From assembly GCF_021531435.1 (NCBI RefSeq), contig NZ_JAFBIS010000012.1:1-64000 (forward strand): a stretch of DNA of 64,000 nucleotides. Direction: 5' to 3'. The position numbers were made by a program, and so were the translations under genes. The first letter of the stretch is position 1; each line of letters starts with the position of its first letter. Shown here piece after piece: positions 16,373 through 24,748 of the stretch. The notes below the pieces were generated by a model, which worked only from the letters and a program-made list of their open reading frames with translations, was not told the DNA's origin and searched no databases. The DNA comes from Oscillibacter valericigenes. Lineage in GTDB: Bacteria; Bacillota; Clostridia; Oscillospirales; Oscillospiraceae.

Positions 16373-17415
16373 TGGCCCTTTCCGTGGACATCCGCAAAAA
16401 AATGGGGGACTTCCAGCTGGAAGTCCGGTTTGAGGCGGAAAATGAGTGTCTGGCCCTGCTGGGGGCCTCCGGCTGTGGAAAATCCGTCACGCTGCGGTGC
16501 ATCGCCGGTATCCTGACGCCGGACGAGGGCAAGATCGTGCTGGATGGCGTTACCTTGTTTGACAGCGCCGCCAAAATCGATCTGCCACCTCAAAAGCGAA
16601 ACGTGGGCTACCTGTTCCAGCAGTACGCCCTGTTCCCCAACATGACGGTGCGGCAGAACATCGCCGCGGCGGTGCGGTGCAAGCTGCGGCGGAAGGCCGT
16701 CACGGAGGAAAAGCTCCGCCAGTTCCGGCTGGAGGAGGTGGCGGACAAGCGCCCCGGCCAGATTTCCGGCGGCCAGCAGCAGCGGACGGCCCTGGCCCGC
16801 ATTTTAGCGTCAGAGCCAAAGGTCATCCTGCTGGACGAGCCGTTTTCGGCCCTGGACAGCTACTTGAAATACCAGTTGGAGGTAGAGCTGGCGGAGACGC
16901 TGGAACAATTCCCCGGCACCATCCTGTGGGTCTCCCACGACCGGAACGAGGTGTTCCGCAACTGCCGCCGGGTTTGCGTGCTGGACCAGGGAAAATCCCA
17001 GGGGACCTTTACCCTGCGTGAGCTTTTCCATGAACCTGTGACGGAGGCCGCCGCAAGGCTTTCCGGCTGCAAGAACTACGCCGACGCGGTGCCGCAGGGC
17101 ACGTCCGTGTCCTTGCCGGAGTGGGGCCTGACGCTGGAGTGCGGCAAGGAGGTAAGCGCGGACATCAGCCGCATCGGTATCCGCGCCCACCACGTCACCA
17201 TGGCGGCGGCAAATGCCCCCGGCGCATTCCCCTGCAACGTGCTGCGAGTCATTCAGGACGTGTTCGTCACCATCGTCCTGCTGCGGCCGGAGGGTGCCGC
17301 TCCGGACGCGCCGCCTCTGCGGATGGAGCTGGACCGGGATGTCTGGCATGCCGCGGAGGACAAGAAGCATGTCTGGGTGTCCATCCAACCGAGAGACATT
17401 TTACTGTTGAAATGA
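16372..17415 (+). CDS. modC: molybdate ABC transporter ATP-binding protein
   Basis: A 347-residue ABC ATPase. Walker A GASGCGKS (about 34-41), Q-loop YLFQQYALFPNM, signature ISGGQQQR, Walker B VILLDEPFSALD and the switch His in VSHDRNEV are all present. The C-terminal TOBE-like region (about 235-347) would bind oxyanion for regulation. ATG 16372 follows AAGGAGGCGG and overlaps the modB stop; an upstream in-frame ATG lies inside modB and is rejected. Confidence 0.94.
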   Translation: MALSVDIRKKMGDFQLEVRFEAENECLALLGASGCGKSVTLRCIAGILTPDEGKIVLDGVTLFDSAAKIDLPPQKRNVGYLFQQYALFPNMTVRQNIAAAVRCKLRRKAVTEEKLRQFRLEEVADKRPGQISGGQQQRTALARILASEPKVILLDEPFSALDSYLKYQLEVELAETLEQFPGTILWVSHDRNEVFRNCRRVCVLDQGKSQGTFTLRELFHEPVTEAAARLSGCKNYADAVPQGTSVSLPEWGLTLECGKEVSADISRIGIRAHHVTMAAANAPGAFPCNVLRVIQDVFVTIVLLRPEGAAPDAPPLRMELDRDVWHAAEDKKHVWVSIQPRDILLLK

Positions 17416-17425
17416 GGAAAATACG

Positions 17426-17923
17426 ATGTATCATGCCGCTGTTTTGACCGTCAGCGACCGCAGCTTCCGGGGCGAACGCCCTGACGCGGGCGGCCCGCTG
17501 GTGGCGGAAATGCTGAAAAACGCGGGATATGAGGTGGTCACCACCGCCATCGTCCCGGACGAACAGGATCAAATCGAAGAGAAGCTGCGGCAAATTGCCG
17601 ACAGCGGAGAAGTCCAGCTGCTTGTCACCACCGGCGGCACCGGCTTCGCTCCCCGGGACGTGACCCCGGAGGCCACACTGTCAGTGTGTGAGCGTCTGAC
17701 GCCCGGCATCCCGGAAGCCATGCGCTATGCCTCCATGCAGGTGACAAACCGGGCCATGCTGTCCCGGGCCCAGGCGGGCATCCGGAAGGGGACCCTCATC
17801 ATCAACCTCCCCGGCTCCCCCAAGGCGGCAAAGGAAAATCTGGAGGCGGTGCTCCCCGCCCTCTCCCACGGCCTGGAGATGCTATCCGGCCGCCCCGCCG
17901 ACTGCGCAAAACTGAGCGATTAA
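17426..17923 (+). CDS. mogA: MogA/MoaB-type molybdopterin adenylyltransferase
   Basis: A 165-residue protein that adenylates molybdopterin before molybdenum insertion. It shows AAVLTVSDRSFRGERPDAGGP, the TTGGTGFAPRDVTPEAT loop and NLPGSPKAAKENLEAVLPAL, all typical of MogA/MoaB. It begins 10 nt after modC, which places cofactor adenylation and molybdate uptake in one operon ending at 17929-17957. Confidence 0.94.
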   Translation: MYHAAVLTVSDRSFRGERPDAGGPLVAEMLKNAGYEVVTTAIVPDEQDQIEEKLRQIADSGEVQLLVTTGGTGFAPRDVTPEATLSVCERLTPGIPEAMRYASMQVTNRAMLSRAQAGIRKGTLIINLPGSPKAAKENLEAVLPALSHGLEMLSGRPADCAKLSD

Positions 17924-17928
17924 AAAAC

Positions 17929-17957
17929 GACCGCCGGAAGCAATGCTTCCGGCGGTC
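17929..17957. terminator. bidirectional terminator mogA / PBP1A
   Basis: Perfect 13-bp stem 17929-17941 / 17945-17957 with loop AAT. The minus-strand side has the stronger T-run (A-run 17922-17927), the plus side TTGTTAT. Confidence 0.88.
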
Positions 17958-17971
17958 TTGTTATAGGTTTT

Positions 17972-20653
17972 TTACGCAGAAGGCGCCGTGTTCCACAGGT
18001 CGTTCCACCAGTCACCACCGGCGTCCCCTAAGCCGCCGCTGGGGTCAGTGGGGTCCGGCTGTTCCGGTTCACTGGGCTCCGCCGGTTCCGCGGGCGGCGT
18101 CACAGGCTCCACGCCCTCACCGGGCGCATTGGGATCCGGCGGGATATAGTTGGGATCCTCCGGGTCCCAGCCCATGTTGGGGTCCTCGGGATCTGTGACG
18201 GTCATTCCGTTGTGGACGGGACAGCCGCCCGGCGTACCCTCGGGATTTTCCTCCGTAGGCGCCGTGGGCTCCAAAGCCTTTTCCATATTGGCCACCAGAT
18301 AGGGGTCGTCATCAGCTGTGATCTCCGGGCCGTAATCCTCCCGGACATGGTCCAGAACGCCCACCTGGGTCACAGATTCCGGCGGGCAGCTCTCGGTGGC
18401 CAGGCACTTGCCTTCCGTGCAGTAATCCCGGAACACATGGATGTTGCACGCCTCCGTAGGCGCCGTCCCGGCGGCCACTGTCACGGTCATAATGCGGCTA
18501 GTGCCCCGGACATCCGCCCGGCAAGCATCCGTCGGCCGCAGACCGCTGTCCAGACAGATTTCCACCGTCTCAAGTCCGCTGGAGGGCTTTTCGAAGTCCT
18601 TATTGGGAAGGTTCTCATGGACCTGCTGCATCACCTTTTTCCACATGGTGATGGCGGGGTTGCCGCTGTAACTGATCTTCTCCGGCTGCTCATAGCCCGT
18701 CCAGACCGCCGCCGCGTAATAGGGCGTATAGCCCACGAAGTAGCGGTCATAGTTGTCGCTGGTGGTGCCGGTCTTACCGGCGATGGTCATGCCGTTGAAC
18801 CGGGCGGAAGTGCCGGTACCGCCGGTGACCACGTTTTTCAGCATCTGATTCATCAGATAGGCCGTGGTATCCTTCATGGCGACATGACTCTCGCCCTCAT
18901 TCTCCAGCACGACGGTCTCCGTCCCATCGTTTTCGATCTTAGTCACCCGCAGGTAGGTACGGGGCTCATTGTAGATGCCCTGATTGGCAAAGCTGGCATA
19001 AGCCGCCGCCATCTCCACGGTGTTCAGGCCATATGTCAGGCCGCCCATGCCCAGGGGACTGAGGCCCATATCGTCCGGCACAAGGCTCAGATTCAGCTTC
19101 TCCGTGGCGAACGCATAGGACTCCAGGATGCCTACCGCCTGGAGGGTCTGCACAGCAATGGTGTTGATGGACCGCTTCAAACCCTCGGTCACGGTGGTCA
19201 GGCCGGTATACCTGGAGGGAGAGTTCTTCGGCCAGGGGTTGTCATTCAAAAGCTGCACCGGATAGTTGTCAAACACCGTGCCCGGCGTGACGGCGCCGGA
19301 GTCGATGGCCGGGGCGTAGCAGGTCAGGGGCTTGATGGAGGAACCGGGCTGCCGCTTGCTGTTGGTGGCAAAGCTCCAATCCAGGTTGCCGGTTTTCTCG
19401 CCGATCTTACCCACAGTCGCCACGATATTGCCATTGGTGACGTCTATGATGGTGATACCGGACTGGATCTGCTGGCCGCTGCGGGAGGTCACATCCAGGT
19501 TGCTGCGGTCCTCATAGACGGACTCCGCGATGGCCTGGATCTCCGGGTCCAGCGTCGTGTAAATGTGATAGCCGCTGTTGTAAATCTTCAGACGGGCTTC
19601 CTTGACGGAAATGCCCAGCTGCTCGGCCAGGTCGTTAGACACGTCCAGAATGACCTGGTCCACGAACCAGTCGTTGATCTTGACGCCGCCCACGGCCTTT
19701 TCCACCAGCTCTTCGGCGGTTGCGCCGTCGTCCCGGAACTGGAGGATCTCCGCTTTTGCGGCCTCGGCCTCCTCCTCGGTGATGAAGGGCGTGGCGCCGT
19801 CCTCGACCTTGCCGTCCCTCCCCACCTCGGACATCTTGGTCAGGATATTTTCCTGCCGCTTCTTGTTCAGCTCCCGGGGCGTGATCTTCGTGCCGTCCTC
19901 CCGGGTATAGGTGATGTCGTACATCGGCCCGTACAGGGAGGGGTTATTGGTGATGGCGATGAGGCTGGCGCACTCCGCCAGGCTCAACTCGGACACATCC
20001 TTGCCGAAATAGTATTCCGCCGCCGTTTTGACGCCGTAGCACCCCTTGCCCAGGTAGATCGTGTTGAGGTACATCGTCAGGATCTCTTCCTTGGTGTTGT
20101 TCTCCTCAAATTTCAGCGCCCGGAAGATCTCCCGGATCTTGCGGTTGACGGTGCCGGCGTCGTCGCCGGTCATATTCTTCAGCACCTGCTGGGTGATGGT
20201 GGAACCGCCGAAGGTATCCTGGGAATGGGTGAAAAAGTTCAGCGTCGCGCCCAGGGTCCGCTTCCAGTCCACGCCGTTATGCTGGTAAAACCGCTCGTCC
20301 TCGATGGCCACAGCAGCGTTCAGCAGGTTTTCCGGCAGTTCGCTGTACTCCGCCAGAACGCGGTTCTCCTCGCCGTACACCGTCTGCCATTCCTTCCACT
20401 CGCCGGTCTCCTGATCCTGATAGTAGATGAAAGAGCTCAGCGCCATGGTATAGTCCTCGGCATTGACCTCCAGGGATGGCGCCAGCGCGGTGTTCACATA
20501 CTTCATAAAAATGCCGAATAGCAGCGCTCCCGTGCAGACGCCGATCAGCAGCAGCGTGCCCAGCACGCCGAAAATTTTCCCGGCCACGCTGCCGCGCTTT
20601 TTTGCTTTCGGCTGACGGCTCCGGTTCTGCTCCGGCCTTCTCCTCTGTTCCAA
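17972..20653 (-). CDS. class A penicillin-binding protein (PBP1A)
   Basis: An 893-residue bifunctional peptidoglycan synthase. One membrane anchor lies near residues 26-50. The GT51 glycosyltransferase domain has AIEDERFYQHNGVDWKRT and GGSTITQQ; the transpeptidase has GSSIKPLT (active Ser), SIN and GKTGTTSDNYDRYFVGYTP. The tail from about 800 is Pro/Glu/Asp-rich and ends in WWNDLWN. Several Cys lie in the region after the transpeptidase. TTG 20653 follows GGAGGT and is preferred to an ATG 48 nt upstream without a good ribosome site. Confidence 0.93.
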   Translation of the reverse strand: MEQRRRPEQNRSRQPKAKKRGSVAGKIFGVLGTLLLIGVCTGALLFGIFMKYVNTALAPSLEVNAEDYTMALSSFIYYQDQETGEWKEWQTVYGEENRVLAEYSELPENLLNAAVAIEDERFYQHNGVDWKRTLGATLNFFTHSQDTFGGSTITQQVLKNMTGDDAGTVNRKIREIFRALKFEENNTKEEILTMYLNTIYLGKGCYGVKTAAEYYFGKDVSELSLAECASLIAITNNPSLYGPMYDITYTREDGTKITPRELNKKRQENILTKMSEVGRDGKVEDGATPFITEEEAEAAKAEILQFRDDGATAEELVEKAVGGVKINDWFVDQVILDVSNDLAEQLGISVKEARLKIYNSGYHIYTTLDPEIQAIAESVYEDRSNLDVTSRSGQQIQSGITIIDVTNGNIVATVGKIGEKTGNLDWSFATNSKRQPGSSIKPLTCYAPAIDSGAVTPGTVFDNYPVQLLNDNPWPKNSPSRYTGLTTVTEGLKRSINTIAVQTLQAVGILESYAFATEKLNLSLVPDDMGLSPLGMGGLTYGLNTVEMAAAYASFANQGIYNEPRTYLRVTKIENDGTETVVLENEGESHVAMKDTTAYLMNQMLKNVVTGGTGTSARFNGMTIAGKTGTTSDNYDRYFVGYTPYYAAAVWTGYEQPEKISYSGNPAITMWKKVMQQVHENLPNKDFEKPSSGLETVEICLDSGLRPTDACRADVRGTSRIMTVTVAAGTAPTEACNIHVFRDYCTEGKCLATESCPPESVTQVGVLDHVREDYGPEITADDDPYLVANMEKALEPTAPTEENPEGTPGGCPVHNGMTVTDPEDPNMGWDPEDPNYIPPDPNAPGEGVEPVTPPAEPAEPSEPEQPDPTDPSGGLGDAGGDWWNDLWNTAPSA

Positions 20654-20889
20654 TGGGGTACCTCCTTCTGTCAGGCTGCAAAATGCTCCCGCTTTACGCA
20701 CATTTTATCGCTCCGGGAGCAAAAGTCCGTATTGCTCCATAATATGTATTATTGTATCATCTCCTGTCAACATTGAAAATGTCGCTTTTTCCCGAAAAAA
20801 AGTTCCCGTTTTGTATGATTTTTTTCTCGCAGGGCAAAATATACCCCATCAAAGGGACAGTCTTTCCATCTTTTTCACTGCTTCTTCCC

Positions 20890-20918
20890 TTGCAATCGGC
20901 GGAAACATCGGTTAAAAT
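20890..20918 (+). promoter_or_regulatory. promoter for DUF1292 gene
   Basis: TTGCAA (20890-20895), 17 bp, TAAAAT (20913-20918). The rest of 20654-20889 is AT-rich upstream DNA; I see no further gene there. Confidence 0.65.
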
Positions 20919-20948
20919 AGCATTACCCAACAGGAAGGAGGAAGCCCG

Positions 20949-21230
20949 ATGAGCGAAGATTTCGGCCCCACCTTTATCACGGTCACCGATGACGAAGGCA
21001 AAGAGATCGTTCTGGAATTTGTGGATGCCCTGGAGCACAACGGCCAGTTGTATCAGGCATTTTTCCCCGCTGAGACCGAAGGCGAGGAGGACGATCCCGA
21101 CAACGGACTGGTGATCCTGAAAGTCATCCATGAAGACGGCGAGGACCTCCTCTCCACTCTGGACTCGGATGAGGAGCTGGACGAAGTGTACGACCTGTTC
21201 ATGGAGTCCCTGTTCAGCGACGAGGAGTAA
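20949..21230 (+). CDS. DUF1292 family acidic protein
   Basis: A 93-residue, strongly acidic protein of the DUF1292 (YrzB-like) family, recognisable by TVTDDEGKEIVLEFVD, GQLYQAFFP and the acidic LEHN...EEDDPDNGLVILKV pattern. In many Firmicutes it is encoded with ruvX and ireB; here ruvX is 9 kb away. Function unknown. RBS AGGAAGGAGG is strong. Confidence 0.85.
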   Translation: MSEDFGPTFITVTDDEGKEIVLEFVDALEHNGQLYQAFFPAETEGEEDDPDNGLVILKVIHEDGEDLLSTLDSDEELDEVYDLFMESLFSDEE

Positions 21231-21244
21231 GTTCCCACAAGTAA

Positions 21245-21450
21245 ATCAACGCCCTGCGGGGTGCGTGATAGATCTTTTTTTAACCCACATTTCGTTATAC
21301 GGGATGCCGGATCAGCCTGTGGTTCGCAGGCCTCCCGGCCGCATTCCGCGGCTGGAAGTTGGAAGCGGTAAAGCAAGCTGGAGGCGACCCACCTGTCCGT
21401 AAAGGTGCAGGTTATAACGAGGTCTACACGGCCGCCGCGGGGCACGTTTT
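21245..21450 (+). ncRNA. structured RNA, 6S-like candidate
   Basis: A noncoding stretch that folds into one long interrupted rod. The closing stem pairs GCCCTGCGG (21251-21259) with CCGCGGGGC (21435-21443); it continues with GTG/CAC and TAGATC (21269-21274)/GGTCTA (21421-21426). A U-rich unpaired zone follows (21275-21292), then CGTTATA (21293-21299)/TATAACG (21413-21419). Above it are hairpins GCCTG/CAGGC (21315-21331) and an 8-bp CCGGCCGC/GCGGCTGG (21335-21355). G-U pairs occur only when read as plus strand, and GTTTTT follows. Rod, central bubble and about 200 nt length suit 6S RNA; identity is not proven. Confidence 0.5.
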
Positions 21451-21524
21451 TCTTCCGGGGCTGCATGCCCTGTCTTTTTTTGCATTTCAGGTGCATTTCA
21501 GGAACATCTTCTATGATTTTGTAC

Positions 21525-21553
21525 TTGCACAAAGCACCTTTATTCGGTATAAT
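21525..21553 (+). promoter_or_regulatory. promoter for PPIase gene
   Basis: TTGCAC (21525-21530), 17 bp, consensus TATAAT (21548-21553); start codon 58 nt downstream. Confidence 0.65.
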
Positions 21554-21610
21554 ACCAGAGTGCGTTGATTGCAGCATAAGCATTTGAAATTTTGAGAGGA
21601 CTGAATACAA

Positions 21611-23176
21611 ATGAGCTCATCCAGAGAAAAGCAGCTCCGTCAGGAGAAGATCGGTCAGCCCGATCCCAAGACCGCCCGTGAGGCGCAGCAGCGCAAGCAG
21701 GAAAAGCGCAGCAATATTCTGTACGGCACCATTGCCGTTGTTTTCGTGATCGTGGCCCTGGCCTCCCTGATCTGGCGGAGCAACATCATTGAGCGTTCCG
21801 CCACCGCCGCCACCATCGACGGGGAAAAGTACACCGCGGCCGAGGTCAACTTCTTCTATCAGAACGCCTACCGCAATTTCTACAACTACAATTACTACTA
21901 CATGGCCTACGGCCTCATCAGCCTGAATACCAACGCTGACCTGAAGGATCAGGTCCTGACTGACAGCGACGCCTCCATGCTGGGAGTCGAAGCCGGACAG
22001 ACCTGGCACGATTACTTTGTGGACCAGGCGCTGGATCAGATGGCCGCTGTCCAGGCCGCTTTAAAGCAGGCGGATGAGGAGGGCTTCACCTATCCCGCCG
22101 GCGTGCAGGCCCAGTACGAGGACAACATGGACTCTTTGAAGGCCTCTGCCGCCGCCAGCAACGTGTCTGTGGACCAGTATCTGGCCGGCACCTTCGGCTC
22201 CACAATGACCGAAAAGGTATACGGTGAGCAGATGTACCGGGCCCTGAAGTATGACGCTTACACCAGCGCCTATGACGACAGCCTGACCTATGACAACGCT
22301 GCGCTGACGGCCGCTTATAGCGCCGACCCCAACAGCTACGACAAGGTGGCTTATGAGTCCGTCACCATCCTGGGCTCCGCCGCCGGCACCACCGACGCTG
22401 ACGGCAACACTGTGGACCCCACCGATGAGGAGAAAGACGCCGCCAAGCAGTCCGCCAAGGACGCCGCTGACGAGATGCTGGCCGCCTACCGGAATGGTAA
22501 AAAGCTGGAGCCCCTTGCCGACGCCAATGAGAAGGCCACCTACAACAACAACGACGGCACCATCTATTCTTCCGGCGATGTGCTGTCCGAGTGGCTGTTT
22601 GACGATGCCCGCAAAGCCGGCGACAGCGCTGTTCTGGAGAGCGGCACCACCTACTATGTGGTCGTGTTCCATGAGCGCTTCCGGGACGAGTATCCCACCA
22701 TCGACGTCCGTCACATCCTGATCCAGCCCGCCGCCGGTGAGCTGTCCGAGGGTGACGAGGGCTATGAGGATGAGCAGGCCCAGCTGAACGCCGACGCCAA
22801 GGCCAAGGCCGAGGACATCCTGGCCCAGTGGCAGGCTGGCGAGGCCACCGAGGACTCCTTCGCTGCTCTGGCCATGGAGAACTCCTCCGACGGCTCCAAG
22901 TACGACGGCGGCCTCTATACCCAGGTCTATCAGGGCCAGATGGTCACCGCCTTCAACGACTGGTGCTTTGACGCCTCCCGTCAGCCCGGCGACACAGCTG
23001 TCGTGGAAACCACCTACGGTTACCATGTCATGTACTTCGTGGGCGAGGACCTGCCCCGCTGGCAGGCTCAGGTGTCTGACACGCTGAAGAATGAGGACTA
23101 CGCCGAGTGGGTCACCGCCCTGACCGCCGATGTTTCGATTGAAAAGAACGACTCCGGCATGAAGTACGTCGGCTGA
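21611..23176 (+). CDS. membrane-anchored parvulin-type peptidylprolyl isomerase
   Basis: A 521-residue extracytoplasmic folding factor of the SurA/PrsA type. A basic N-terminus is followed by one membrane segment (about 37-57, not a lipobox), then a SurA-N-like helical region and a parvulin domain beginning DVRHILIQP (about 370) and ending TTYGYHVMYFVG. It presumably helps fold secreted proteins on the outer face. Parvulin core residues are present; the N-terminal half contains many Tyr/Asn. Confidence 0.86.
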   Translation: MSSSREKQLRQEKIGQPDPKTAREAQQRKQEKRSNILYGTIAVVFVIVALASLIWRSNIIERSATAATIDGEKYTAAEVNFFYQNAYRNFYNYNYYYMAYGLISLNTNADLKDQVLTDSDASMLGVEAGQTWHDYFVDQALDQMAAVQAALKQADEEGFTYPAGVQAQYEDNMDSLKASAAASNVSVDQYLAGTFGSTMTEKVYGEQMYRALKYDAYTSAYDDSLTYDNAALTAAYSADPNSYDKVAYESVTILGSAAGTTDADGNTVDPTDEEKDAAKQSAKDAADEMLAAYRNGKKLEPLADANEKATYNNNDGTIYSSGDVLSEWLFDDARKAGDSAVLESGTTYYVVVFHERFRDEYPTIDVRHILIQPAAGELSEGDEGYEDEQAQLNADAKAKAEDILAQWQAGEATEDSFAALAMENSSDGSKYDGGLYTQVYQGQMVTAFNDWCFDASRQPGDTAVVETTYGYHVMYFVGEDLPRWQAQVSDTLKNEDYAEWVTALTADVSIEKNDSGMKYVG

Positions 23177-23190
23177 TCTGAACAGTACCC

Positions 23191-23229
23191 AAAAGGGCCG
23201 GCTTTGATCGATCAAAGCCGGCCCTTTTT
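23191..23229 (+). terminator. intrinsic terminator after PPIase gene
   Basis: A perfect 19+19 palindrome centred at 23209/23210 ending in a T-run; the RNA would form a very stable hairpin with a minimal loop. Confidence 0.9.
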
Positions 23230-23240
23230 CGGAGGTTTTT

Positions 23241-23975
23241 ATGGACGAGCGTTTTCTCCGCAATGAGATGCTCTGGGGATGGGAAGCCCAGCAGCGTCTT
23301 GCAAAAAGTCATGTGATCCTGTTCGGCCTGGGCGGTGTGGGCAGCTACACCGCCGAATGTCTGGCCCGCTCCGGCGTGGGAGAGCTGACACTGGTGGACA
23401 GCGATACCGTCTCCGTCACCAATATCAACCGCCAGCTGGAGGCGTTGACCTCCACGGTGGGCCAGCCCAAGGCGGAAGCCGTGGCCGCCCGGATCCGGGA
23501 CATCAACCCGGCCGCCGTCCTGCACCCCATGCAGGCCACCTACGACGCCGCCCACCGGGACCTGTTTTTCCCCGAGGGCTGCCGCTACGACTATATTGTA
23601 GACGCTATTGACTTGGTCAGCTGCAAGCTGGACCTGGCAGAAACCGCCCGGCGGCTGGGCATCCCCCTCATCATGGCCCTGGGCACCGGCAACAAGCTGG
23701 ACCCCACCCAGCTCCGGCTGGCGGACATCTCCGAGACCTATGGCTGTCCCCTGGCGCGGGTCATGCGGAAGGAACTGCGGAACCGAGGCATTCAGCACCA
23801 AGCCGTCGTTTTCAGCCCGGAGGAGCCCGCCCCCACGATCCAGATGGAAGCGCCCCCGCCGGGACGTCGCAGCGTCCCGGCCAGTAATCCCTGGGTCCCC
23901 GCCACCGCCGGACTGCTGCTGGGCAGTGCCGTCGTGCGGGAGCTCATCAAGAAAGAGAGAGAACCAATATGCTGA
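23241..23975 (+). CDS. tcdA: tRNA threonylcarbamoyladenosine dehydratase
   Basis: A 244-residue E1-like ATPase (ThiF/HesA fold) that cyclises t6A to ct6A in tRNAs. GLGGVGS at 29-35 binds nucleotide; VDSDTVSVTNINRQ and YDYIVDAIDLVSCKLDL are typical of TcdA/CsdL. No adjacent MoaD or ThiS gene exists, which favours TcdA over MoeB despite the molybdenum genes in the window. Its stop overlaps the DUF554 start by 7 nt. Confidence 0.92.
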   Translation: MDERFLRNEMLWGWEAQQRLAKSHVILFGLGGVGSYTAECLARSGVGELTLVDSDTVSVTNINRQLEALTSTVGQPKAEAVAARIRDINPAAVLHPMQATYDAAHRDLFFPEGCRYDYIVDAIDLVSCKLDLAETARRLGIPLIMALGTGNKLDPTQLRLADISETYGCPLARVMRKELRNRGIQHQAVVFSPEEPAPTIQMEAPPPGRRSVPASNPWVPATAGLLLGSAVVRELIKKEREPIC

Positions 23976-24706
23976 CAGGTACCATTGTCAATGCCCTGGC
24001 TGTTCTGGCCGGCTCCGTGGCCGGTCTGTTTTTGACCTGGCTGGCCAGGCATTTTTCCCGCTATCTCCCCGCGAACAGCGCCGCGCTGGGAGAAGGGCTC
24101 CAAACCATCATCATGCAGGGCGTGGCCCTGTGCGTGCTGTTCCTGGGCATCAGCGGCAGTCTGAAGGGCCAGAACAGCCTCATCACCATTCTGTCCATGG
24201 TCATCGGCGCCATCATCGGCGAGCTGCTGGACCTGGACAAACGGATGCATCACCTGGGCGACTGGGTCCAGAAAAAAACAGAGCGGCTGGTAAAGCATGA
24301 CGACGGTGCCCCCTCCATTGCCGACGGCTTCGTCACCGCCAGCCTGCTGTTCTGCGTGGGCGCCATGGCCATCGTGGGCGCTTTGCAGGACGGCCTTACC
24401 GGAGACCACTCCACCCTCTTTGCCAAGTCTCTGCTGGACGGTATCAGCTCCGTGGTCTTTTCCGCGTCTCTTGGCATCGGCGTGGCCTTCTCCGCCGTGG
24501 CGGTGTTCCTGTACCAGGGCGTCATCGCCCTGGCGGCCTCTTTCCTCTCCCCTCTCCTGGGAGACGCGGTCATCGCGGAAATGACCTGCGTGGGCTCTCT
24601 GCTGATCGTGGGCCTGGGATTGAACATGCTGGACCTGACAAAGATCAAGGTCATGAACCTGGTCCCGGCCATCTTCCTGCCGATCCTGCTCTGTATGTTT
24701 ATGTAA
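23969..24706 (+). CDS. DUF554 family membrane protein
   Basis: A 245-residue polytopic membrane protein with six to seven hydrophobic helices. GTIVNALAVLAGSVAGL, the IGELLDLDKRMHHLGDWVQ loop and ADGFVTASLLFCVGAMAIVGALQDG are signature segments of DUF554 (YdfK-like). Function unknown. Overlaps tcdA by 7 nt and ends at a bidirectional terminator. Confidence 0.88.
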   Translation: MLTGTIVNALAVLAGSVAGLFLTWLARHFSRYLPANSAALGEGLQTIIMQGVALCVLFLGISGSLKGQNSLITILSMVIGAIIGELLDLDKRMHHLGDWVQKKTERLVKHDDGAPSIADGFVTASLLFCVGAMAIVGALQDGLTGDHSTLFAKSLLDGISSVVFSASLGIGVAFSAVAVFLYQGVIALAASFLSPLLGDAVIAEMTCVGSLLIVGLGLNMLDLTKIKVMNLVPAIFLPILLCMFM

Positions 24707-24713
24707 ACCAAGC

Positions 24714-24745
24714 AAAAAAGAGGACCTTTCGGTCCTCTTTTTGTT
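24714..24745. terminator. bidirectional terminator DUF554 / cls
   Basis: Stem AAAGAGGACC (24717-24726) / GGTCCTCTTT (24731-24740), loop TTTC, A-run on the left and T-run on the right. Confidence 0.92.
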
Positions 24746-24748
24746 TGC

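Noticed and set aside
18212-20521. Long plus-strand open frame opposite PBP1A
   Set aside because: Shadow of a GC-rich gene on the other strand; Arg/His/Gly/Leu-rich without domains, no ribosome site.
21245-21450. RNA at this site as SRP RNA, tmRNA or RNase P RNA
   Set aside because: Lacks the SRP GGAAGCAGC-type loop, the tmRNA CCA-ended acceptor with T-arm, and the RNase P GAGGAAAGTCC core; also too short for the last two.
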